Source: Actinomycetota bacterium
Lineage (GTDB): Bacteria; Actinomycetota; Thermoleophilia; Gaiellales; Gaiellaceae
DNA length: 13,881 nt
Assembly (NCBI GenBank): GCA_005883365.1
Contig: VAXA01000037.1
Span: forward strand, 1-13,881
Reading direction: 5' to 3'
Program-made: the position numbers and the translations under genes
In this document: one piece after another, positions 8,218 through 13,533 of the stretch
Numbering within the stretch: position 1 is the first letter of the stretch
How the letters are laid out: every line of letters begins with the position of its first letter
The notes under the pieces: model-generated
Databases searched by the model: none
Told to the model about the DNA's origin: nothing
What the model saw: only the letters and a program-made list of their open reading frames with translations

Positions 8218-9875
8218 GCGTCACGACCCAGCTGGGACCATCCCTAGCCCCCTCCCACCCAGGGGGAATCCACAAGGTCGACCCCTCGAGTTCGAGCAGG
8301 GCCGGCCCGGGCAAGTGCTGTGGTTCGCCATCCGGCAGCGCCAGCTCCGGGCCAGGCACGACGTCCGCGGTGCGGACGGCGACGAGCTCGACCTCGCGCC
8401 CGCGGTCGGCGTAGCCGTAACGCTCCTCGTGCGCGCGGTGGAAGCGCTCCGCGAGCCCGGGTTCGTCCCCTAGCGGAACGGTCAGCTCGAAGGACTGGCC
8501 GCGGTAGCGGAGGTCCGCCTCACCGGCAGGCGGCAGATCGTCCACTACGCCGAGCGGCCGGACGTGCGAGACGACGTGGTCGCGCCGCTCGTCGCCGGCC
8601 GCGAGGCCGAGCGCGGAGAGAACTCCCGCGGCTGCCGGCACGAGCACGGCCTCCATCCCCAGCTCCTCAGCGAGCGCGCACGCGTGCAGCGGGCCGGCGC
8701 CGCCGTAGGCGACGAGCGCGAACTCGCGAGGATCGTGGCCGCGCTCGACCGAGACGACGCGCAACGCCCGCAGCATCTCGGCGTTCACCACCTCGACGAC
8801 CGCGGCGGGATCGATCCCGTCGAGAGCCGCCGCCGCCGCGTCCCGATCGAGGACGAGCCCGCCCGGCAGCTCGCCGGGCAGCCGGTCGAGCAGGAGATTC
8901 GCGTCGGTGACCGTGGGGCCGCCGCCGCGGCCGTAGCAGGCTGGGCCGGGATCCGCCCCGGCCGACTCCGGCCCGACCCGCAGCGCGCCGCCCGCATCGC
9001 GCCGGACGAGCGAGCCTCCGCCCGCGCCGACCGTGTGCACGTCCACCGAGGGCAGCCTGATCGGCAGGCCTCCGACTTCGCGCTGGGGCACCCGCGCGGC
9101 CCGGCCGCCCGGGAGGAGGCAGACGTCCGTGGAGGTGCCGCCCATGTCGAAGGCGATCGCGTCTTCGAAGCCTGCTCGGCGCGCGACGAGCCCCGCGCCG
9201 ACGACGCCGCCCGCCGGCCCGGAGACGAGCAGCCGCGCGGGGTGCGCCGCGGCTTCCTTTGCGGGGACGACGCCGCCGGAGGAGAGCATCACGACGGGCT
9301 CGGGCAGCCCGGCCTCCGCGGCGGCCGCAGCGAGCGCGCGCAGGTAGCGCGCCGCGCCGGGCGCCAGGTAGGCGTCGGCGGCCGTCGTCGAGGCGCGCTC
9401 GTACTCCCGGAACTCGGGCGCGAGCTCGTGCGACGCGACGACGTGGACGCCGGGATGGCGGCGCCGCAGCTCGGCCGCGACCGCCTGCTCATGTGAGGGA
9501 TCGCGGAACGCGAAGAGAAGGCAGACAGCGACGGCCTCCGCGTCGCCGAGATCGGGGAGCGAGTCGAGATCGAGCGGCTCGAGCTCTCCTTCGGGCCCGT
9601 GCCGGCCGCCGGCGCAGGTGAAGGAGGTGCTCGAAGCCTGCGTTGCCGACGTACGCGGTGCGGGCGCCGCGCCGCTCGAGGAGCGCGTTCGTGGCGACCG
9701 TCGTTCCGTGCGCAAAGCGCGCCACCCCGTCCCCGTCGCCGACAGCGCGCGCCGCGGCGATCACCGACTTCTCCTGCCGAGCCGCCGTCGGCACCTTGGC
9801 CGTCCGGATGCGTCCCTCCTCGACGAGCACGGCGTCGGTGAACGTGCCGCCGACATCGACGCCTAGGATCGCCAC
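8210..9875 (-). pseudogene. hyuA: Hydantoinase A / oxoprolinase alpha-type subunit, disrupted by frameshift/deletion
   Basis: ATP-binding subunit of the hydantoinase/oxoprolinase family (ASKHA fold), partner of HyuB. The N-terminus starts at GTG 9875 with VAILGVDVGGTFTDAVLVEEG (actin-like phosphate 1 motif) and runs through FAHGTTVATNALLERRG to GFEHLLHLRR. At about 9600-9618 this frame turns into Arg-rich nonsense, while another frame resumes the protein at GPEGELEPLDL and continues through AVAVCLLFAF, FDMGGTSTDVC, VDVHTVGAGGGS, ADPGPACYGRGG and ADLRYRGQSFELTVP to the TGA at 8210. About 30 residues expected between the two parts (the usual Arg/Tyr-Asp-Leu and VPxERR region) are absent. So there is a deletion that also shifts frame, or an assembly error. 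The linker before ADLRY is short too. It is the first gene of the unit with hyuB and the nitrilase. Confidence 0.85.
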
Positions 9876-9894
9876 GCGCGTACTCTGACCGCCC
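9876..9894. promoter_or_regulatory. 19-bp divergent promoter region between hyuA and the HAD gene
   Basis: Only 19 bp separate the two divergent GTG starts (hyuA at 9875, HAD at 9895). On the plus strand TACTCT (9881-9886, TANNNT) lies 8 nt before the HAD GTG. On the minus strand CAGAGT (9887-9882), a weaker hexamer, lies 6 nt before the hyuA GTG. No Shine-Dalgarno sequence fits for either gene. Both mRNAs are therefore probably leaderless, with each -35 region inside the opposite gene. Inference from spacing and motif only. Confidence 0.4.
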
Positions 9895-10569
9895 GTGCAG
9901 GTCCGCGCCTTCCTGTTCGATTTCGACGGCCTCATCCTCGACACGGAGCTCGCCTCGCGGGCCGGCTGGGAACTCCTCTACCGCGAGCACGGGCACGAGC
10001 TGCCGACGGACCTGTGGGCGACGCTCGTCGGCACCACGCACGCACCGTGGAATCCGATGGACCACCTCGAGGAGCTGGTGGGCGAGCCGCTCGAGCGGGA
10101 GACGCTGAACGAACGACGTTATGCCCACGAGATCGCCATGATCGAGGCGGAGGAGCTGCGTCCGGGGATCGAGGAGTACCTCGCCTCGGCCCGCCGCCAC
10201 GGACTTAAGCGGGCGATCGTCTCCAGCTCGACTCGCCGCTGGGTCGACATGCATCTCGAGCGGCTGGAGGAGGCGGTCGGCTGGGACGCGATCTACACCG
10301 CCGACGGGGATCCGGCCCGAGCAAAGCCGTCACCGACGCTGTATCTCGAGGCGCTCCAGGCGCTCGGGGTCGATGCGTCCGAGGCGGTCGCCTTCGAGGA
10401 CTCGCCGAACGGCGTCCGAGCCGCGAAGGCCGCCGGAATCTTCTGCATCGCCGTCCCCAACGACGTGACACGCGACCTCGGGCTGGAGGAGGCCGGCGCC
10501 GACCTCGTCCTCGACTCGCTAGCCGACCTGCCGCCCGAGACCTTGTTCAGACGGCTCGGAGAGCGATAA
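9895..10569 (+). CDS. HAD-superfamily hydrolase (beta-phosphoglucomutase/phosphatase-like)
   Basis: A 224-aa cytoplasmic HAD subfamily I enzyme. Motif I is FDFDGLILDTE with nucleophile Asp9 and acid/base Asp11. A four-helix cap (about residues 18-85) follows. Motif II is IVSSST near Ser110, motif III is AKPSP with Lys144, and motif IV is FEDSPNG with Glu168-Asp169. Relatives remove phosphate from sugar phosphates or act as beta-phosphoglucomutase; the substrate is not determinable. The GTG at 9895 is chosen because it directly precedes QVRAFLFDFDG and nothing upstream is open or conserved. The gene is divergent from hyuA with a 19-bp gap. Its TAA stop overlaps the likely -10 hexamer of the cupin gene. 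Confidence 0.93.
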   Translation: MQVRAFLFDFDGLILDTELASRAGWELLYREHGHELPTDLWATLVGTTHAPWNPMDHLEELVGEPLERETLNERRYAHEIAMIEAEELRPGIEEYLASARRHGLKRAIVSSSTRRWVDMHLERLEEAVGWDAIYTADGDPARAKPSPTLYLEALQALGVDASEAVAFEDSPNGVRAAKAAGIFCIAVPNDVTRDLGLEEAGADLVLDSLADLPPETLFRRLGER

Positions 10570-10572
10570 GGT
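10567..10572 (+). promoter_or_regulatory. Candidate -10 hexamer TAAGGT for leaderless cupin transcript
   Basis: TAAGGT matches TANNNT and ends 6 nt before the cupin ATG at 10579. There is no Shine-Dalgarno in the 9-nt gap after the HAD stop (the hexamer itself contains that stop). This is the spacing expected for a leaderless transcript. Inference. Confidence 0.4.
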
Positions 10573-10578
10573 CGCCCC

Positions 10579-10971
10579 ATGGCTGCTTACGAGAAGGCCC
10601 ACATCGACGAGATCGCGTCGAACCAATGGCCGCATTGGATCCCGGTGCGGCATCACTTCGGGATCGAGACGTTCGGGATCAACCTGTGGCGCGGGCAGGA
10701 CGACGGCACCGTGATCCCCGAGCACGACGAGTCCGCCAGCAGCGCCCCCGAGCTCTATTACGTCGTCGAGGGGCAGGCGACGTTCACCGTCGACGGAGAC
10801 GAGGTGGATGCACCTGCCGGGACGTGCGTCTGGGTGACGGATCCGGGAACGAAGCGTGCGGCACGCGCGAGCGGGCCAGGCACTCTCGTCCTCTCGGTCG
10901 GCGCGGCGGCGCCGGGCCAGGCCTACGCACCCGCCGGCTGGGACTCGCACTACCTCGCGGACGACAAGTAG
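10579..10971 (+). CDS. Small single-domain cupin protein
   Basis: A 130-aa protein with one cupin beta-barrel. Motif 1 spans about residues 45-68: a histidine in VIPEHDES and a glutamate in ELYYVVEGQATFTVDG. The strand EVDAPAGTCVWV and the motif-2 region around TKRAARASGPGTLVLSVG follow; the second-motif histidine is not obvious, so metal binding may be incomplete. It begins MAAYEKAHIDEI, typical of small actinobacterial cupins annotated only as cupin-domain proteins. Function is unknown; a small-molecule binding or isomerase/dioxygenase role is possible. It sits 9 bp after the HAD gene and 17 bp before the tRNA-like element. Confidence 0.86.
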   Translation: MAAYEKAHIDEIASNQWPHWIPVRHHFGIETFGINLWRGQDDGTVIPEHDESASSAPELYYVVEGQATFTVDGDEVDAPAGTCVWVTDPGTKRAARASGPGTLVLSVGAAAPGQAYAPAGWDSHYLADDK

Positions 10972-10988
10972 CTCGGTACGCTCGGACC

Positions 10989-11052
10989 GGAGCGGCGGGG
11001 CCTGGTGGCCCAGCGGGTCTTCAAAACCCTGGAGTCGTGGTGCGAGCACGAC
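10989..11052 (+). tRNA. selC: tRNA-Sec-like element (UCA anticodon), no recognisable T arm or 3' acceptor strand
   Basis: From 5': GGAGCGGC (candidate acceptor strand), a D arm GGGCC-TGGT-GGCCC (10998-11011) with the short loop and long stem typical of tRNA-Sec, an anticodon arm GGGT-CTTCAAA-ACCC (11015-11029) with anticodon TCA at 11021-11023, and a long variable arm GTCGTG-(7 nt)-CACGAC (11034-11052). These are the hallmarks of bacterial tRNA-Sec. After 11052, however, no TTCRA T-loop, no T stem and no strand complementary to GGAGCGGC can be found. So the gene is truncated, mutated or mis-assembled at its 3' side. A TACGCT hexamer ends 6 nt upstream. The presence of selA and selB nearby supports the identity. 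Confidence 0.6.
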
Positions 11053-11092
11053 GGCGGGCGGGACGGGAAACCAGGTCGGGCGCGGCAGCGTA

Positions 11093-11127
11093 GTGACAGT
11101 CGCGGACTTTCACGAAAGCCGTCCGCG
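11093..11127 (+). promoter_or_regulatory. Structured leader with two mutually exclusive hairpins / 21-bp dyad
   Basis: GTGACAGTC and GACTTTCAC flank a GCG centre (11093-11113), forming a nearly perfect inverted repeat with one mismatch per arm. An alternative hairpin uses CGCGGA (11101-11106) with TCCGCG (11122-11127), capped by CTTT-CACG-AAAG, with three unpaired bases. The two structures share 11101-11113, so only one can form at a time. A ribosome-binding site and a small ORF follow directly. It could be an operator (dyad) or a switching RNA leader; sequence alone does not decide. Confidence 0.45.
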
Positions 11128-11130
11128 CCA

Positions 11131-11139
11131 GGGAGGTGA
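11131..11139 (+). promoter_or_regulatory. Strong Shine-Dalgarno site for the 33-codon ORF
   Basis: GGGAGGTGA at 11131-11139 is near-perfectly complementary to the 16S 3' end, and its GGAGG core sits 8 nt before the TTG at 11145. It is the strongest ribosome-binding site in the window and decides the TTG start. Confidence 0.6.
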
Positions 11140-11144
11140 TTTCA

Positions 11145-11246
11145 TTGCTTCGCAGGCCACGCGTACCGAGGCCGGAGTTCGCTGCGCTTCTCTTGCTCCT
11201 CGTCATCGTGCTCGCAGCCGCGGGCTGCGGCGGTCACGGCTACTAG
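11145..11246 (+). CDS. 33-aa lipoprotein-like peptide, TTG start
   Basis: A small ORF starting at TTG behind a very good ribosome-binding site and ending at TAG 11244-11246. The peptide has a basic, Pro-rich N-terminus (MLRRPRVPRPEF), a hydrophobic core (AALLLLLVIVLAAAG) and ends CGGHGY. The sequence AAGC resembles a lipobox, so cleavage would leave a diacylglyceryl-Cys and only five more residues. Otherwise it could be a single-pass membrane micropeptide. I do not recognise a named family. It stands alone: the next gene is convergent, 2 bp away. The structured RNA just upstream suggests regulated expression. It is too short for standard gene callers. Confidence 0.6.
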   Translation: MLRRPRVPRPEFAALLLLLVIVLAAAGCGGHGY

Positions 11247-11248
11247 AC

Positions 11249-11554
11249 CTATTCGGACTGCATCTCGTCGAGGGCGGAGCGGCCTTCCTCGTGCACCTGC
11301 CGGCGGCGCGCCTCGGGGGACTCCGGCTCGGCGGCCGGCTCCTCCTCCGACATGGGTTCGGCGGGTGGCTCGGCCACGACCGGCTCGGCGGCACGCGACT
11401 CCGCAAGCCTCGCCCGCAGCTCGTCGGCGCGCTCATCCTGCTCCGCAGCGGTCTCCGGCTCCGGCGGAGCTGTCGCCGCGCGCTCCCTGCGCAAGAACCG
11501 GTAGGCGGTGATCCCGCCGACAGCTCCCCCGATCCAGGCGGTGAGGCGGCGCAT
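11249..11554 (-). CDS. Small membrane-anchored acidic protein of unknown function
   Basis: A 101-aa ORF. Residues ~4-20 (LTAWIGGAVGGITAYRF) form a Gly-rich hydrophobic N-terminal anchor followed by the basic stop RRER. The rest is acidic and Pro/Ala/Glu-rich (PPEPETAAEQDERADELRA, PAEPMSEEEPAAEPE) and ends in an amphipathic charged helix. The charge pattern suggests N-anchor insertion with the tail in the cytoplasm (inference). The ATG at 11554 is preceded on its strand by TAGCAT, 6 nt away, the leaderless-type spacing, and there is no Shine-Dalgarno. It is convergent with the micropeptide and divergent from rpsF. No family name is recognised; similar short ORFs with this layout are common in deep-branching actinobacteria. 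Confidence 0.72.
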   Translation of the reverse strand: MRRLTAWIGGAVGGITAYRFLRRERAATAPPEPETAAEQDERADELRARLAESRAAEPVVAEPPAEPMSEEEPAAEPESPEARRRQVHEEGRSALDEMQSE

Positions 11555-11560
11555 GCGCCG

Positions 11561-11570
11561 ATGCTACAGT
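11561..11570. promoter_or_regulatory. Overlapping divergent -10 hexamers (rpsF operon and 11554 gene)
   Basis: ATGCTACAGT holds TACAGT (11565-11570, plus strand, toward rpsF) and, on the minus strand, TAGCAT (11566-11561, 6 nt before the ATG at 11554). Both fit TANNNT and share two base pairs, so the two promoters would compete for polymerase. The rpsF transcript would then have a leader of about 90 nt. No clear -35 element is seen for either. Confidence 0.4.
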
Positions 11571-11607
11571 GACCGCCGCTTCCTGCCCCGTCATCGCGCC
11601 GTTCAGT

Positions 11608-11630
11608 CCCGAGCGTCGCCGGCAGTCGGG
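11608..11630 (+). promoter_or_regulatory. Candidate S6:S18 autoregulatory hairpin in the rpsF leader
   Basis: CCCGA (11608-11612) pairs with TCGGG (11626-11630), enclosing a loop that contains CCG (11619-11621), 39 nt upstream of the rpsF start. The known rpsF leader motif bound by the S6-S18 complex is a hairpin exposing CCG, so position and content fit. The match is short and was made by eye. Confidence 0.33.
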
Positions 11631-11668
11631 GCCGACGTCGAGACCATGGGAAGGGAGGACATCGGGAC

Positions 11669-12157
11669 GTGACGACCTACGAGATCCTGATGATGCTGGA
11701 CCCCGAGCAGGCCGAGGCCCGCCAGGAGGGCATCGTCGCGCGCACGCGCGAGCTCGTCGACAAGAACGGCGGCACGTGGCACAGCCACGACGCCTGGGGC
11801 CGGCGCCGCCTCGCCTACCCGATCGCGCACAAGGAGGAGGGCGTCTACCACCTCGTCGTCTTCGACGCGGAGGCGGCGACGCTCGACGAGATCTCCCGCG
11901 TCCTCAAGATCGAGGACGCAGTGCTGCGACACCTGGCGACCCGGCACGTCGCCGGTTCCCGCACGAGCGCCCCGCGCGACGAGCTCGTGGCTCCCGCCGC
12001 TGCCCCGGCCGCGGAGGCCGCCGCCGAGCCGACTGAGCCGACTGATCCGGCCGAGCCGGCCCCGCCCGCAACAGCCGTTTCGGAGACGGCCGAGCCGGAG
12101 TACGCTGGCGCGGAGGAGCAGCTCGTCGAGGAAGACGAGCAGCCGTGGGGAACCTGA
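11669..12157 (+). CDS. rpsF: 30S ribosomal protein S6
   Basis: Small-subunit protein that pairs with S18 on the platform. The GTG start at 11669 follows a strong AAGGGAGGA (11651-11659). Residues 1-95 are the S6 ferredoxin-like fold (TTYEILMMLDPEQAEAR, GTWHSHDAWGRRRLAYPIAHKEEGVYHLVVF, DAVLRHLATR). An unusually long tail of about 65 residues follows, rich in Ala, Glu and Pro with short repeats (EPTEPTDPAEPAPP) and ending EEDEQPWGT. The total is 162 aa against about 95-100 in many bacteria; acidic S6 tails are known in other species. The last 13 bp overlap the ssb start. First gene of rpsF-ssb-rpsR-rplI. Confidence 0.97.
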   Translation: MTTYEILMMLDPEQAEARQEGIVARTRELVDKNGGTWHSHDAWGRRRLAYPIAHKEEGVYHLVVFDAEAATLDEISRVLKIEDAVLRHLATRHVAGSRTSAPRDELVAPAAAPAAEAAAEPTEPTDPAEPAPPATAVSETAEPEYAGAEEQLVEEDEQPWGT

Positions 12158-12552
12158 CGAGGGACCCGGAGCTGCGGCACACGCCCGGCGGCACGCCCGT
12201 TTGCAGCCTGCGCGTCGCGGTCAACGACCGCAAGCGCGACGAGTCGGGCAACTGGGTCGACGCGCCCAACTACTTCAGCATCTCGGTCTTCGGCAACCAG
12301 GCGGAGAGCTGCGCGCAGTACCTGTCCAAGGGCCGGCCGGTCGGGGTCGACGGCAAGCTCCGCTGGCGCGAGTGGGAGGCCAAGGACGGCGGCGGCAAGC
12401 GCGAGGCCGTGGAGATCGTGGCCGACAGCGTCCAGTTCCTCGGCAGCCGCGGGGACGGCGACGGCGGCGCTAACCAGTTCGTGCCCGCCGGGGCAGCGCA
12501 GCAGGAGAGCGCCGACTTCCCGGCGGCCGCAGACGACGACATCCCCTTCTAG
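12145..12552 (+). CDS. ssb: Single-stranded DNA-binding protein, short N-terminus
   Basis: A 135-aa SSB that coats ssDNA during replication and repair. The OB fold is clear ([79 protein letters not shown]). The tail ends in the canonical acidic partner-binding tip DDDIPF. The first codon is GTG 12145, read as the V of the usual [10 protein letters not shown]. The family's first strand (an INRVxL-type segment of about 8 residues) is missing, and the frame upstream gives only Arg/Ala-rich residues without a start. GAGGAAG lies about 10 nt upstream. Either a genuinely short SSB or loss of the original start. The linker is short. Confidence 0.93.
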   Translation: MGNLTRDPELRHTPGGTPVCSLRVAVNDRKRDESGNWVDAPNYFSISVFGNQAESCAQYLSKGRPVGVDGKLRWREWEAKDGGGKREAVEIVADSVQFLGSRGDGDGGANQFVPAGAAQQESADFPAAADDDIPF

Positions 12553-12559
12553 GAGAGGC

Positions 12560-12901
12560 ATGGCGAGAGAGAAGAACCAGCAGCAACAGCAGCGGAGGCG
12601 GCCCGGCGGTCCCGCGGGGCAGATCAGGCGCCGCAACTGCTTCTTCTGCAAAGAGAAGATCGCGGAGATCGACTACAAGAACGTCAACCAGCTACGCCGC
12701 TACATCTCCGAGAAGGGCAAGATCCGCAGCCGCCGCATTACCGGCGCGTGCCGCCGGCATCAGGTGCAAGTCGCGACCGCGGTCAAGCGCGCGCGAGAGA
12801 TGGCGCTCCTGCCGTACGTCGCCGAGGGCGCGGAGGAGCGCAGCGGCGGCCGGCGCGACCGCGGGGACCGCGGCGATCGCGGCGACCGGGGGGACCGCTG
12901 A
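12560..12901 (+). CDS. rpsR: 30S ribosomal protein S18
   Basis: A 113-aa S18, partner of S6. The start ATG follows the ssb stop by 7 bp, with the Shine-Dalgarno AGGAGAGG overlapping that stop. The N-terminus is basic and Gln-rich ([13 protein letters not shown]). The core has NCFFCKEK (a Cys-x2-Cys pair of the zinc-ribbon type), [19 protein letters not shown] and [31 protein letters not shown], all conserved in S18. The last residues form a tandem GDR repeat (four copies), which is not part of the conserved fold. The TGA is one base before the rplI GTG. Confidence 0.97.
   Translation: MAREKNQQQQQRRRPGGPAGQIRRRNCFFCKEKIAEIDYKNVNQLRRYISEKGKIRSRRITGACRRHQVQVATAVKRAREMALLPYVAEGAEERSGGRRDRGDRGDRGDRGDR
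12863..12898 (+). repeat. Tandem 9-bp repeat (four copies) coding GDR in rpsR
   Basis: Four successive 9-base units of the form GGN-GAY-CGN encode (GDR)x4 just before the rpsR stop. Third positions vary, so the protein repeat is kept while the DNA has diverged. Slippage-prone tail outside the S18 core. Confidence 0.8.
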
Positions 12902-12902
12902 C

Positions 12903-13521
12903 GTGGAGGTCATCCTCCTCTCGGATGTCGAACACGTCGGCCTCCGAGGCGACGTCGTCTCGGTCGCCCGCGGCTACGCGCGCAACTACCTCCTCCCCCG
13001 GCGGCTCGCCGAGGAGGCGACGGCGGCGCGTGTCGCGGAGCTGCAGAAGCGCGAGTCCCAGCGCGCGCGCCACGAGGCGAAGACCGCCGAGCAGGCGAGC
13101 GAGATCGCGGAGACGCTTTCGAAGACGGTGCTGCGGTTCGAGGTCAAGGCGGGCCCGACCGGCTCCCTCTTCGGCTCGGTCACGCCGACCGACATCGCGG
13201 ACGAACTCTGGAGCTCCAAGAAAATCCGCGTCGACCGGCGCAAGATCGAGACCGATCCGATCAAGCGGATCGGCCGCTACGGGATCCCGATCGGACTCTT
13301 CGAGGACGTCCGGGTCGAGGTGCAGACCGAGGTCGTCCCGGAAGGCGGCGAGCTGCCGTCCGACACGGAGCTCGAGGCGATGGGAGGTCGACGCTGCCGA
13401 GGCTGCAGAGGCCGAAGCTGCAGAGACCGAAGAGGGCGAAGAGACCGACGCGGCGGAAGCCGAGGCGGCGGCAGAGCCCGACTGGCGGGCCGACGCCGAA
13501 GCCGCGCTCGCCGACGAGTAG
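12903..13521 (+). CDS. rplI: 50S ribosomal protein L9, with a +1-type frame change in the C-terminal tail
   Basis: L9 binds 23S rRNA near L1. The GTG start at 12903 gives the diagnostic N-terminus MEVILLSDVEHVGLRGDVV, then VARGYARNYLLPRRLA. A long connecting helix follows, then the C-terminal domain with LRFEVKAGPTGSLFGSVT and GIPIGLFEDVRVEVQTEVVPEGGELPSDTELEAM (to residue 160). From the GGG at 13382-13384 the reading frame changes. The literal frame runs on as a Cys/Arg-rich tail to 13664. Skipping one G gives an acidic tail (EVDAAEA, ETEEGEETD, DWRADAEAALADE) ending at TAG 13521, which resembles the S6 tail and fits the local codon pattern. The L9 fold itself is intact. Probably a single-base error or recent indel; programmed shifting is unproven. 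Confidence 0.94.
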
Positions 13522-13533
13522 CGGCCGACTCCG

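Noticed and set aside
10984..11053. tRNA-Ser(UGA) on the minus strand (loop TTTGAAG)
   Set aside because: The reverse complement of the anticodon hairpin could read UGA, but no D arm, T arm or acceptor fits in that direction. The plus-strand D arm, CTTCAAA loop and long variable arm match tRNA-Sec much better.
10980..11081. Pairing of GCTCGGACC with GGTCGGGC as an alternative acceptor stem of the tRNA-like element
   Set aside because: It needs a bulge and a wobble, leaves about 8 unpaired bases before the D arm and still encloses no T arm, so it does not make a tRNA. Kept only as a possible chance helix.
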